A model generated the notes under the pieces. The model searched no databases. It had not been told where the DNA came from and saw nothing but the letters and a program-made list of their open reading frames with translations. 31,926 nucleotides of DNA from Patescibacteria group bacterium (GTDB taxonomy: Bacteria; Patescibacteriota; Minisyncoccia; Minisyncoccales; CG1-02-41-26), in NCBI GenBank assembly GCA_020148085.1, contig JAHCRD010000001.1:1-31926 (forward strand). The letters run 5' to 3'. This document shows, in pieces, positions 14,084 through 21,632 of the stretch (position 1 is the stretch's first letter; each line of letters opens with the position of its first letter). The position numbers and the translations under genes were made by a program.

Positions 14084-15733
14084 TTATTTTTTAACAAACA
14101 CACAAGGTCTTCGGGCGATGATTACTGAGACTGTTTTTTTGTTTAAAAATTCTTTGACTGTTTTGACAAATTCTTTTTGTTTTATCTGGTCAATAATTTT
14201 TAAATTTTTGACTCCGCAAGCTTGGACTATTTCTTCAATTTTTATTTTTGGAACTGGTTCCCCCATTGCGGTCTGAGCAATACCAGGGTGAGGTTGGTGG
14301 CCAGTCATAGCAGTAGTTTGGTTATCCATAATGATAATTAATGGATTTGATTTATTATGGACAGCATTTATTAAAGCTGGAATGCCAGCGTGATAAAAAG
14401 AGGAGTCGCCAACGAAAGCAATTACTTTCTGAGGAGAAACTTTTTTGATTCCATGGCCAACTCCAACTGAAGAACCCATACAAAAAAGATAATCTTGAAT
14501 ATAGTGAGGAGGGAGACCTGCTAACATATAGCAACCAATTTCACCTCCAAAAATAACCTTTTTTGGGTCAGCTGCCTTTTTAATTCCCTGGAAGACCAAC
14601 CAATAGGGACAGCCGGGACAAAGCTGAGGAGTCCTTTTTGAAAAAGTAGGGAGTTTTGGCTGAGGAACTCTCAATCGCTTGCCAGCTACTTTTGCTACAG
14701 CAGTAATTACATATTCTGGTCGTAGTTCATTGACTTCTGGTAATAAATTTTTTCCAAAAATTCCAAGTTTTGGATTAACTTCCTTAGCAAATCTGACGAT
14801 TTCTCTCTCTAAATAGGGTTCAAGTTCTTCAACCACTAAAACTTTTTTGAGATTTTTGATAAATCTTTTTATCTTTTCTTTTGGCAAAGGATAAAAAAAT
14901 CCCAGCTTCAAAACTGGAAAATCCAAATTAAGTTCCTTCAATGCTTCCATCGCATATAAATGAGCAACTCCCGAAGTAACCACTCCCACCTTAGAATTGG
15001 CAGAGAACTGTTCTCTGTAAATCTTGTTTATCGGGGATTTCTCAGAAATTTCTTCTTTTATCTTTCTAACTTTTTCAAGAAGTTCTTTTTTCATCTCAAG
15101 AACTCTTGGTGGCATTGTCACAAATTGACGGGGGTCTTTGATAAAATTTCCTTTTCTCTGGCCTCTAACAATTTTTCCTAATTTAACAGGTCCGGTCTGT
15201 AAGGCAACTCTGGTTGTTTCTCGAATCATTATAGGAATTTTAAATTTTTCCGAAATTTCAAAAGCAAGTTTGGTGAAATCTTTGCATTCTTGGGGAGTTG
15301 AAGGTTCTAAAGTAGGAATATGGGCTAAGTAGCTGTAGGCTCTTGAATCTTGTTCTGATTGAGCCGAGCTTGAGCAACCGGGGTCATCAGCAACCATAAT
15401 CACCATTCCTCCTTTAATGCCCGAGTAAACTAAAGTTATTAGAAAATCAGAGGCAACATTTAACCCGAAATGCTTCATTGCTACCAATGACCTTAAACCA
15501 GAAAAAGAAGCGCCGGCCGCTACTTCCAGAGCAACTTTTTCATTTGTCGAAAATTCAAAATAAACTCCAGCTTCTCTAGCAATTTTAAAAAAAGTATTAC
15601 CAATTTCAGAAGCTGGAGTGCCAGGATAAGTTGAAACAAACTGAACTCCATTTTCTAAAGCTCCTCTGACAATAGCTTCGTTGCCAAGCAAAATCACTTT
15701 TCCCCCAACTTTTTTTGATAAAACTTTCTCCAT
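14084..15733 (-). CDS. iorA: Indolepyruvate ferredoxin oxidoreductase, alpha subunit (IorA), lacking the ferredoxin domain
   Basis: 549 residues. The N-terminal pyrimidine-binding half has STYPGTPASEIG (34-45), STNEKVALEVAAGAS with E65, and VADDPGCSSSAQSEQDSR. The C-terminal TPP-binding half has CPGCPYW (about 372), GEIGCYMLAGLPP, and GDSSFYHAGIPALINAV...MDNQTTAMTGHQPHPG for Mg-TPP. Typical IorA continues with a C-terminal 2x[4Fe-4S] ferredoxin domain; this one stops at IARRPCVFVKK just before it. The fossil copy at 12977 stops at the same place, so the short form is ancestral here. It should oxidise aryl-pyruvates with IorB, but needs another protein to carry electrons (inference). A likely promoter lies at 15753-15760. 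Confidence 0.93.
   Translation of the reverse strand: MEKVLSKKVGGKVILLGNEAIVRGALENGVQFVSTYPGTPASEIGNTFFKIAREAGVYFEFSTNEKVALEVAAGASFSGLRSLVAMKHFGLNVASDFLITLVYSGIKGGMVIMVADDPGCSSSAQSEQDSRAYSYLAHIPTLEPSTPQECKDFTKLAFEISEKFKIPIMIRETTRVALQTGPVKLGKIVRGQRKGNFIKDPRQFVTMPPRVLEMKKELLEKVRKIKEEISEKSPINKIYREQFSANSKVGVVTSGVAHLYAMEALKELNLDFPVLKLGFFYPLPKEKIKRFIKNLKKVLVVEELEPYLEREIVRFAKEVNPKLGIFGKNLLPEVNELRPEYVITAVAKVAGKRLRVPQPKLPTFSKRTPQLCPGCPYWLVFQGIKKAADPKKVIFGGEIGCYMLAGLPPHYIQDYLFCMGSSVGVGHGIKKVSPQKVIAFVGDSSFYHAGIPALINAVHNKSNPLIIIMDNQTTAMTGHQPHPGIAQTAMGEPVPKIKIEEIVQACGVKNLKIIDQIKQKEFVKTVKEFLNKKTVSVIIARRPCVFVKK
15001..15020. repeat. Short palindromic repeat inside iorA
   Basis: 15001-15017 is a perfect palindrome with 8-bp arms around one base. 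On the minus strand 15020-15001 matches 20524-20543 in tatD (+) at 19 of 20 positions. Confidence 0.75.
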
Positions 15734-15752
15734 AAAAACTAATTGATTTTCT

Positions 15753-15760
15753 ATTGTATC
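15753..15760 (-). promoter_or_regulatory. Extended -10 promoter of iorA (TGATACAAT)
   Basis: On the minus strand, TACAAT (15758-15753) is preceded by TGA, an extended -10 element. It is 19 nt from the iorA ATG. No clear -35 box is seen 17 nt upstream. Confidence 0.45.
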
Positions 15761-15781
15761 ATAAAATTTTTAGAGAAGAAA

Positions 15782-16795
15782 TCAGGGATAAATGATTTCG
15801 GGCTGGAAGGAATTGTTGAGCTTGATATTTATTGGAGTTATCTCTTTTATTTTTTTATCTTTGATTAAGATTTTTAACAACAATCCTCGCATTGTTTCTT
15901 CAGAAAATCCCTGGTCAAAAACAAAGTTTCCCAAGCTATAAGCAATCCAGCCATTATTGTATCTCTCTATTTTTTGAATTACATGGGAATGATGACCAAC
16001 CACCAAATCTGCTCCGGCTTCAATACAAGCTTTATTAAAAGAAATTTGAAAATGGGTAGGACTTTTGGAATATTCTTCACCTGAATGCAAAGAAACAATT
16101 AAAACATCTACTTCTTTCTTGGCTTTTTTAATATCTTCTCTTATTTTTTCTATGTCGTCCCAATTTAGCCAAGCAATGCCAGAATAATCATCCCCTGCTC
16201 GCCAAACTTCAGGACCTAAATTAGTATAGGCTAAAAAGCCAATTTTGGTATTTCTTATTTCTCTTACTTTAACTGAAAATGCTTCTCTTTTATTGAACCC
16301 TGCTCCAACGTAATCAATCTCATTATCTTGCAATCTCATCATTGCATCTTCAAGCGCCACTCTTTGATAGTCAAGCATATGATTGTTAGCTAAAGACAAA
16401 ATGTCAAACCCAGCATAAGTTAACCCTTCCAAAACCTTTGGGTCGGCTCGGAAAGAATAAATGCTCCCTACTCTCTCTCCCTTATCAGAAATCGGACCTT
16501 CCAAATTTCCAAAAAGAATATCAGCCTTTCTCAAATCTTCAGCAATTTTTAGAAAGGGCCATCGCCAATCATTATTTCTTTCTGTGTACCACTCCACTCC
16601 CCTATTAAGCATAATATCCCCAACTGCAAAAATAGTAATTTCTGAATCTTTGCTTTCATTTATCTGAGTTAAAGAGGCGGTTTGATGTTTCAAACTCTCA
16701 ATCTTAATTTCCCAGCTCAAAAAAAATGAGCTATAAATCAGAAGCCCAGCTAAAATTAGCAAGATAATAAAAACGAAAATAGAAAATCTTGACAT
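15782..16795 (-). CDS. Membrane-anchored CapA-type metallophosphoesterase-fold protein
   Basis: 337 residues. One N-terminal helix (about 5-27) precedes an outside domain with the PGA_cap/CapA motif series: FAVGDIMLNRGVE (about 55-67), FGNLEGPIS, DILSLANNHMLD, VGAGFN, IVSLHSGEEY, VVGHHSHVIQ and YSLGNFVFDQ. The Asp, Asn and His residues in GDIM, GNLEG, NNH and GHHSH are the metal-site residues of this phosphoesterase-like fold. In Bacillus CapA is part of poly-gamma-glutamate export; the exact role in this lineage is not known, and no capB or capC is in the window. It follows leuS by 5 nt, so it is likely transcribed from the leuS promoter. It ends 48 nt before iorA and no terminator is seen there. 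Confidence 0.85.
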   Translation of the reverse strand: MSRFSIFVFIILLILAGLLIYSSFFLSWEIKIESLKHQTASLTQINESKDSEITIFAVGDIMLNRGVEWYTERNNDWRWPFLKIAEDLRKADILFGNLEGPISDKGERVGSIYSFRADPKVLEGLTYAGFDILSLANNHMLDYQRVALEDAMMRLQDNEIDYVGAGFNKREAFSVKVREIRNTKIGFLAYTNLGPEVWRAGDDYSGIAWLNWDDIEKIREDIKKAKKEVDVLIVSLHSGEEYSKSPTHFQISFNKACIEAGADLVVGHHSHVIQKIERYNNGWIAYSLGNFVFDQGFSEETMRGLLLKILIKDKKIKEITPINIKLNNSFQPEIIYP

Positions 16796-16800
16796 TAAAA

Positions 16801-19329
16801 TTAAATTACAAAATTAATTAGTTTGTCTTTAACAAAAATGGTTTTTTTGATTTTTTTATTGAGGAGCCATTTTTTGATTTTTAGACTTTGCAGAGCAATT
16901 TTCTTGGCTTGGCTCTCTGAAATACCCGATTCAACTTCTATTTTGTCGCGAACCCTGCCATTAATTTGAACTATTAAAGTTATCTCTTCTTCTTTGATTA
17001 ATTTTTCATCATATTTTGGCCACTTTTGGAGAAAAATGCTTCTCTGATTTCCCAATCTTTGCCAAAGTTCCTCTGTCATATGAGGAGCAAAGGGTGAAAG
17101 AATCTTCAAAAAATCTTTAAAATCTTTTTTACTTAAACCTTCCGGAGTTTCTTGCCAGGCATTAGAAAACTCCATTAACGCACTGACCGCGGTGTTAAAC
17201 TTCATATTTTCAATATCCTCTGATACTTTCTTAATAGTTCTGTGTAAAACCTTCTTAAGTTTTGGGTTTTGGGTTTTGGGTTTTGGGTTTGATTTGACAT
17301 TTGGATTTTGGATTTTGGATTTTTCAAAAAGTCCCCAGACTTTTTGAAGGAATCTTCTCACTCCCCTCACTCCCTTGGTATCCCAGGCAATCGCCTGAGT
17401 AAAAGGACCCATAAACATTTCGTAAGTTCTTAAAGTATCAGCACCGTACTGCTTTATAACTCTTTCAGGAGTAATGACATTGCCTCGGGACTTAGACATT
17501 TTGACCCACCCCTCACCAAGAACTATACCGTGGGCAGTTCTTTTTTTATAAGGCTCAGGTCCACAGGATTTTGGCACCGCTTTAATATCCCAGAGAAATT
17601 TATAGATAAATCGAGAATACAAAAGATGTAAAGTAACATGCTCCATCCCACCGTTGTACCAATCAACTGGCATCCAATAACCAAGCAACTTTGAGCTGGC
17701 TAATTTTTTATCATTCTTTGGGTCACAATAGCGGAGAAAATACCAATTGCTCCCTGCCCAGTTTGGCATAACATCGGTTTCCCTTTTGGCTTCTCCCTGG
17801 CATTTGGGACACTTGGTCTTCAGCCAGCTTTCAATTTTAGCTAAAGGTGATTCTCCAGTTTGGGTTGGCTTGTATTCCTTAACATTTGGTAATTTAACTG
17901 GCAAATCTCTTTCTGAAACAGGCACCCAGCCACATTTTTCACATTTAATCATCGGAATTGGCTCTCCCCAATAACGCTGCCTTGAAAAAATCCAATCTCT
18001 TAATTTATAATGGACCGCTTTTTTAGCTAAACCCTTTCTTCCCAGCCATTCTAAAATTCTTTCTCTGGCAATTTCTGACTCCAATCCATTAAATCTTCCA
18101 GAATCAATTAAAGTCCCTTCGCCCTCATAAGCTTTAGCAAATCTGCCATCAGAAACAACTAAGGGAGCTTTCTTAGGTAAGACCTTTTTCTCTTGATGAG
18201 ATTTGATAACTTCAATAACTGGTAAATTGTAAGCCCGGGCAAAATCTAAATCTCTCCCGTCATGGCAAGGAACTGCCATTATGGCTCCGGTGCCATAATG
18301 GATTAAAACATAATCAGCAACAAAGATTGGAATTTCCTTCTTGGTTGCAGGGTTGACTGCCTTCACTCCCTCCAATCTCACTCCAGTTTTTTCTTTGACT
18401 TCAGAAATTCTTTCCCTTTCCAGTTTCCTTTTTGCTTTTTCAATATAGGTCTCAAGCGCCTTAAGATTTTTAATTTGAGGTTTAATAATGTCTAAAATCG
18501 GATGTTCAGGCGCAATTACTAAGTATGTAGCGCCAAATATAGTATCAATTCTGGTCGTAAACACATTAATAAAAGTTTCGCGTGGTTTCGCGTTTTTAGT
18601 TTCGCGTCTGTTTCGCACAGAAGTTGCAAGTGGAAATTTAATTTCCACGCCGCAACTTCTCCCTATCCAATCTCTCTGCAAGATTTTAACTTTCTCTGGG
18701 TAATCTACTTTTTCTAAATCCTCAAGTAATCTTTCAGCATATTTGGTGATTTTTAGCATCCACTGCTCTTTTTCTTTTCTCTCAACTTTTTTACCACACC
18801 TCTCACAATGTCCTTCAAGTACTTCTTCATTGGCTAAGCCGATTTTACAAGAAGGACACCAGTTAATTGGCATCTTAGTTTTGTAAGCAAGTCCTTTTTT
18901 AAAAAGTTGCAAAAATATCCATTGGGTCCATTTATAATAGTCAGGGTCAGTGGTCGCAATTTCCCGACTCCAATCAAAAGAGAGTCCTATGCTCTTTTGT
19001 TGGTGCTTGAAAAAAGCAGTGTTTTTGCGGGTGACAATTCTTGGGTGAATCCCGGTTCTGATAGCATAATTTTCAGTAGGTAATCCAAAAGCATCCCAGC
19101 CCATGGGAAATAAAACATTAAAGCCCTCCATTCTTCTTTTGCGACTAACTACATCCAAAGCAATATAGGGTCGACAATGGCCAACATGCAACCCTTCTCC
19201 AGATGGATAGGGAAACTCAGCTAAAATATATTTCTTTGGCTTTTTTGACCTATCTTTGGCCTGATGGAGTCCTTCTTTTTCCCAAAATCTCTGCCACCTC
19301 CTTTCAATTCTTTGAGGTTGGTATTTCAT
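16801..19329 (-). CDS. leuS: Leucyl-tRNA synthetase
   Basis: 842 residues, class Ia. The HIGH motif is HVGH (48-51, after FPYPSGEGL) and the KMSKS motif is at 610-614. A zinc-ribbon CPSC...CERC sits near residue 165-190. The CP1 editing domain is present (TRIDTIFGATYLVIAPEHP, GTGAIMAVPCHDGRDLDFA), so it can clear mis-charged Leu-tRNA. DWIFSRQRYWGEPIP marks the catalytic core, and the C-terminal VQINGRVRDKIEV domain is present. Two low-complexity repeat insertions lie in frame: residues about 670-692 (heptad DNA repeats) and the loop after WIGRSCGVEIKFPL (about 225-252). Its promoter (19342-19369) leaves a leader of only about 6 nt. capA follows 5 nt downstream. Confidence 0.97.
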   Translation of the reverse strand: MKYQPQRIERRWQRFWEKEGLHQAKDRSKKPKKYILAEFPYPSGEGLHVGHCRPYIALDVVSRKRRMEGFNVLFPMGWDAFGLPTENYAIRTGIHPRIVTRKNTAFFKHQQKSIGLSFDWSREIATTDPDYYKWTQWIFLQLFKKGLAYKTKMPINWCPSCKIGLANEEVLEGHCERCGKKVERKEKEQWMLKITKYAERLLEDLEKVDYPEKVKILQRDWIGRSCGVEIKFPLATSVRNRRETKNAKPRETFINVFTTRIDTIFGATYLVIAPEHPILDIIKPQIKNLKALETYIEKAKRKLERERISEVKEKTGVRLEGVKAVNPATKKEIPIFVADYVLIHYGTGAIMAVPCHDGRDLDFARAYNLPVIEVIKSHQEKKVLPKKAPLVVSDGRFAKAYEGEGTLIDSGRFNGLESEIARERILEWLGRKGLAKKAVHYKLRDWIFSRQRYWGEPIPMIKCEKCGWVPVSERDLPVKLPNVKEYKPTQTGESPLAKIESWLKTKCPKCQGEAKRETDVMPNWAGSNWYFLRYCDPKNDKKLASSKLLGYWMPVDWYNGGMEHVTLHLLYSRFIYKFLWDIKAVPKSCGPEPYKKRTAHGIVLGEGWVKMSKSRGNVITPERVIKQYGADTLRTYEMFMGPFTQAIAWDTKGVRGVRRFLQKVWGLFEKSKIQNPNVKSNPKPKTQNPKLKKVLHRTIKKVSEDIENMKFNTAVSALMEFSNAWQETPEGLSKKDFKDFLKILSPFAPHMTEELWQRLGNQRSIFLQKWPKYDEKLIKEEEITLIVQINGRVRDKIEVESGISESQAKKIALQSLKIKKWLLNKKIKKTIFVKDKLINFVI
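17260..17321 (-). repeat. Heptamer repeats inside leuS
   Basis: On the plus strand, four tandem TTTTGGG units (17260-17287) and, after 13 nt, three tandem TTGGATT units (17301-17321). They encode an Asn/Pro/Lys-rich stretch (KIQNPNVKSNPKPKTQNPK) between the catalytic and anticodon-binding parts of LeuRS. Confidence 0.9.
18575..18660 (-). repeat. GTTTCGCGT repeat cluster plus inverted repeat inside leuS
   Basis: GTTTCGCGT occurs at 18575-18583, 18585-18593 and 18599-18607, with a variant at 18610-18617. Immediately adjacent is an inverted repeat, 18620-18628 with 18652-18660, enclosing a second stem (GTGGAAAT/ATTTCCAC). The block encodes an Arg/Asn-rich insertion in the editing-domain entrance loop. 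Confidence 0.85.
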
Positions 19330-19341
19330 AGGCGATTTTTT

Positions 19342-19369
19342 ATTTTATCATTTTTTAACTTTTTGACAA
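19342..19369 (-). promoter_or_regulatory. Promoter of leuS: TTGTCA-16-TAAAAT with extended -10
   Basis: TTGTCA (19369-19364), 16 nt, TGA-TAAAAT (hexamer 19347-19342). The hexamer ends 12 nt before the leuS ATG, so the transcript would start about 6 nt upstream of it. The -35 box overlaps the T-run of the upstream terminator. Confidence 0.6.
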
Positions 19370-19392
19370 AATAAAAACCCACTTTAGCGGGT
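19368..19392 (-). terminator. Second (distal) intrinsic terminator of the 20093-19445 cassette
   Basis: Read on the minus strand: stem ACCCGC/GTGGGT (19392-19387 with 19382-19377, one G-U pair) with loop TAAA, followed by TTTTTATTTT. Confidence 0.7.
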
Positions 19393-19395
19393 AAA

Positions 19396-19433
19396 AAGTT
19401 CGAGCCAGAGGCTAAACATTTAGTCTCTGGCTC
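19396..19433 (-). terminator. First (proximal) hairpin terminator of the 20093-19445 cassette
   Basis: Arms 19402-19415 and 19420-19433 form a 14-bp stem (one G-U) with a 4-nt loop, 11 nt after the stop of the 49-aa gene. On the minus strand GAACTTTTT follows. Confidence 0.7.
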
Positions 19434-19444
19434 TCTAATCTTGC

Positions 19445-19594
19445 TTATATCTTCCTGGATCGCAACTCTTTCCATTTTTCTTTGCAAAATTCCTTAATTT
19501 CCTTCCAGGTGGGCTTGGCTATGCTACAAGCAACTGCAACCATCGCCCCTATTACTACTACAGCCCAAATTGTTCCTAACATCATCTCAGACAC
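19445..19594 (-). CDS. 49-aa single-helix membrane protein
   Basis: The GTG start (19594) follows an SD, AAAGGAG, by six bases. The peptide reads MSEMMLGTIWAVVVIGAMVA and continues with VACSIAKPTW and a strongly charged, Lys/Glu/Trp-rich amphipathic tail (about residues 27-48). One membrane helix (about 6-26) plus a cytoplasmic tail with C35. ATG codons at residues 4-5 are alternative starts, but the SD spacing favours GTG. It lies 37 nt after the 153-aa membrane gene and just before tandem terminators, completing a two-gene cassette. No family recognised. Its SD, spacing and position make it a believable gene despite its size. Confidence 0.65.
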   Translation of the reverse strand: MSEMMLGTIWAVVVIGAMVAVACSIAKPTWKEIKEFCKEKWKELRSRKI

Positions 19595-19631
19595 CTTTCT
19601 CTCCTTTCTCTAAAGCAAAATTTAGCAATTG

Positions 19632-20093
19632 TCATCTCTTTACCTCTCCTCCTTTTAGGAAAATTAGTCCTCCGACCGCAATTACTGCAAGAACTATCAC
19701 TGCACACAACAACCTTAGCTCCGGCTCAAAAGGTCCAGAGGAGAAGAAATTGCTGAATACATTTCCAATTGAAACAATAGCATCTCCAGCTGATATGTTC
19801 ATTATTAAACCATGGCACCCCGACACCTTGTCAATTGCATCAGAAATCGAGAAATCTCTAAATGTATTACCAAAGACTTCTCGACCCGAGTTAAAAGCAA
19901 TTGAAAGGGCATGAACACCATCTTCCCAAAAAATACTCACTCCCACTAGAGTCATGAACAACAAGAAGGCAATGAATAAAATTTTAATGAAAATAGATAT
20001 TCTATTTCTGATCACTAGGAATATCGAGACCCCACCTAGGAGTAAAACGCAAATTAATCTAATTGCCCTTAATAACATAACAATAATTTCCAT
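19632..20093 (-). CDS. Membrane protein of unknown function, 153 aa
   Basis: Two adjacent hydrophobic helices (about 6-27 and 32-52) are followed by an extracellular or periplasmic segment of about 65 residues (FWEDGVHALSIAFNSGREVFGNTF...GDAIVSIGN), then a third helix (about 127-147) and a short basic end. No family recognised. The start has a clear SD (ACAGGAGAGAAAG before ATG), almost the same sequence as that of the next small gene. It is read from a perfect consensus promoter (20145-20173) with a leader of about 45 nt. An overlapping plus-strand frame (19570-19914) has no SD and was rejected. Confidence 0.7.
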   Translation of the reverse strand: MEIIVMLLRAIRLICVLLLGGVSIFLVIRNRISIFIKILFIAFLLFMTLVGVSIFWEDGVHALSIAFNSGREVFGNTFRDFSISDAIDKVSGCHGLIMNISAGDAIVSIGNVFSNFFSSGPFEPELRLLCAVIVLAVIAVGGLIFLKGGEVKR

Positions 20094-20144
20094 CTTTCTC
20101 TCCTGTATTCTTGATTTGTTAATTTTTTTGAGAACTACGCAATT

Positions 20145-20173
20145 ATTATACTAAATTTTATTTCAAATGTCAA
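20145..20173 (-). promoter_or_regulatory. Perfect consensus promoter TTGACA-17-TATAAT
   Basis: On the minus strand TTGACA (20173-20168) and TATAAT (20150-20145) are separated by exactly 17 nt, the sigma-70 optimum. The -35 box lies inside the 3' end of tatD. It drives the 153-aa and 49-aa membrane-protein genes. Confidence 0.8.
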
Positions 20174-21050
20174 TGTTTTCTAACTTAAATAATTTTTTGG
20201 CGTTTTGGGTAGTTCTCTCTGCTACTTCCTCAAAAGAGAGGTTTTTAATCTCGGCAATTCTTTGAGCAATGTATTTTACATATAATGGTTCATTTCTCTC
20301 TTGGCTCGCTGAAGCTTTAGCGGAGGCGGCCGGCGGCACTAAAAAAGGGCAGTCGGTTTCAATTAAAATTCTATCTAAAGGAATTTTTTTAATAACTTCA
20401 TTAAAAGAAATTCCTTCAATTGATTTGAAAATTATTCCATTAAAGCCCAGATAAAATCCCATATCCAAGAATTTCTGGGCTTGCTCCCAAATTCCAGTAA
20501 AACAATGAACTACCCCGTTTAGTTTACAGAGAACAGTTCTCCGTAAGATTTCTCTTAGTTCATCAAGAGCTAAGCGACAATGGAAAATTACTGGTAAATT
20601 TAATTCTCGTGCCAATTCTAATTGTTTCAAAAAAAATTCTTTTTGCCATTGTTTAAATAGTTCTAATCTCTTCTCAGTTTTTGGTTTTCGCCAATAATCA
20701 AACCCAATCTCACCAATTGCCACCACTTTTTCAGATTCCGCTAATTCTTTATACTTTTCATAATCAAAATTCTCTTCTAAGATATCTTCAGAGTTTTGAG
20801 TTTTAAACTGTGGCTTTGCGCTTTGACTTTTGAGTTTTGAGTTTTGTTTAATATTAATCGGGTGTAAACCGATTGCAGCATAAACCCCCTTCTCATATTT
20901 TTCAGCAATCTCAATCACTTCTTTAGAACTTCCATAATTCGTCCCAATATTTATCATAAATGTATTGTTATCCAGAGCTCTTTTTATGATCTCATCTCTA
21001 TCCTTATCATAATCAGCGAAATTCAAATGTGCATGAGTATCTATAAGCAT
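20163..21050 (-). CDS. tatD: TatD-family metal-dependent deoxyribonuclease
   Basis: 295 residues against about 260 in the family; the excess is three low-complexity insertions. The metal-site residues are all present: H6 and H8 (DTHAHL), E114 (GEIGFDY), H157 (FHCR), H182 (HCFTG) and D233 (ETDCPFL). RNEP and the C-terminal TTQNAKKLF also match. TatD enzymes are 3'-5' exonucleases and are linked to DNA repair. The insertions are at residues about 69-88 (Lys/Gln/Ser/Asn-rich, encoded by GAGTTTT heptamers), 170-176 (palindromic repeat) and 241-251 (AASAKASASQE). A TGATAAAAT element ends 8 nt before the ATG, so the mRNA is probably leaderless. Confidence 0.95.
   Translation of the reverse strand: MLIDTHAHLNFADYDKDRDEIIKRALDNNTFMINIGTNYGSSKEVIEIAEKYEKGVYAAIGLHPINIKQNSKLKSQSAKPQFKTQNSEDILEENFDYEKYKELAESEKVVAIGEIGFDYWRKPKTEKRLELFKQWQKEFFLKQLELARELNLPVIFHCRLALDELREILRRTVLCKLNGVVHCFTGIWEQAQKFLDMGFYLGFNGIIFKSIEGISFNEVIKKIPLDRILIETDCPFLVPPAASAKASASQERNEPLYVKYIAQRIAEIKNLSFEEVAERTTQNAKKLFKLENIDI
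20307..20322. repeat. Palindrome inside tatD (AASAKASAS segment)
   Basis: 16-bp near-palindrome CGCTGAAGCTTTAGCG, one G-T mismatch per arm, within a GC-rich patch (20304-20338) unlike the AT-rich surroundings. Confidence 0.6.
20524..20546. repeat. Short palindromic repeat inside tatD
   Basis: 11-bp arms around one base with a single mismatched pair. 20524-20543 matches the iorA element (15020-15001) at 19 of 20 positions. Confidence 0.75.
20791..20846 (-). repeat. GAGTTTT heptamer repeats inside tatD
   Basis: Plus-strand GAGTTTT units at 20791-20797 and 20798-20804, and again twice within 20831-20846, with degenerate units between them. Confidence 0.8.
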
Positions 21051-21058
21051 ATCTATAA

Positions 21059-21067
21059 ATTTTATCA
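21059..21067 (-). promoter_or_regulatory. Extended -10 promoter of tatD (TGATAAAAT)
   Basis: Hexamer TAAAAT at 21064-21059 preceded by TGA, 8 nt before the tatD ATG. The start site would fall within about two bases of the ATG. The -35 region is only T-rich. Confidence 0.5.
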
Positions 21068-21087
21068 GAATTAAAATAAATTAAAAA

Positions 21088-21106
21088 GGGGTGTTCCAAA
21101 AACCCC
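21088..21106 (-). terminator. Intrinsic terminator after the 145-aa membrane protein
   Basis: Minus-strand stem GGGGT/ACCCC (21106-21102 with 21092-21088), 9-nt loop, followed by TTTTTAATTTA. Confidence 0.65.
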
Positions 21107-21139
21107 AACAGTTCCACTACCTCATCTTTAATTTTCAAT

Positions 21140-21577
21140 TTAGTCCTGCTTCAAATTGATTTTTTTAATTCTTTTAGGGACTCTAAATAAAATTATAACA
21201 AAGAAACAAATTATACCAAGCACTAATGCTATTATCCCTCCTGGTGTATAGGGTGATATCAAAAGACAAAAGAATCCAAATAAACTTAGTAATGCCAACC
21301 AAAATCCTTTTAGAATTTTTTTATACCCGAACGAAAAGAAAGCAAGAGCAAAAACTAAACTAAAAAATAGAGTTAGAGGAAGAGAAAGATCAAGAACTAA
21401 ATCTAAGAATACTGTATCTGGTTTCGCAACTAGGACCAGAATCAATAAGAAAGTCAAAGCTAAACCTACAGAAAAACCTATTTTCCACCATTTATTTTTA
21501 CAAATCCCCTTCTTAATAATTTCGTATATCGCCAGGATAAGAAGAAGGGGGAGAACAGGAATAAAAATAGATAGCAT
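21140..21577 (-). CDS. Membrane protein of unknown function, 145 aa
   Basis: Four to five hydrophobic helices (about 4-22, 32-51, 62-80, 87-106, 112-132), a basic loop after the first helix (KKGICKNKWWK) and a basic C-terminus (RVPKRIKKINLKQD). No family recognised. The start is preceded by AAGGAT at about 11 nt, a weak SD, and by a possible -10 box (21598-21603). A terminator follows at 21088-21106, so it is probably its own transcript or the end of the metG transcript. There are no competing frames of similar length. Confidence 0.6.
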   Translation of the reverse strand: MLSIFIPVLPLLLILAIYEIIKKGICKNKWWKIGFSVGLALTFLLILVLVAKPDTVFLDLVLDLSLPLTLFFSLVFALAFFSFGYKKILKGFWLALLSLFGFFCLLISPYTPGGIIALVLGIICFFVIILFRVPKRIKKINLKQD

Positions 21578-21597
21578 AGTTTAATTATCCTTAATTT

Positions 21598-21603
21598 ATT
21601 GTA
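21598..21603 (-). promoter_or_regulatory. Possible -10 box of the 145-aa gene (TACAAT)
   Basis: TACAAT on the minus strand, 20 nt before the ATG; no convincing -35 box. Confidence 0.3.
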
Positions 21604-21632
21604 CTAAAAAATCTAGCAAATAAAAAAGGGGG

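Noticed and set aside
17260..17321. CRISPR-like array
   Set aside because: The units are 7 nt, without spacers, and lie inside leuS; no cas gene is present.
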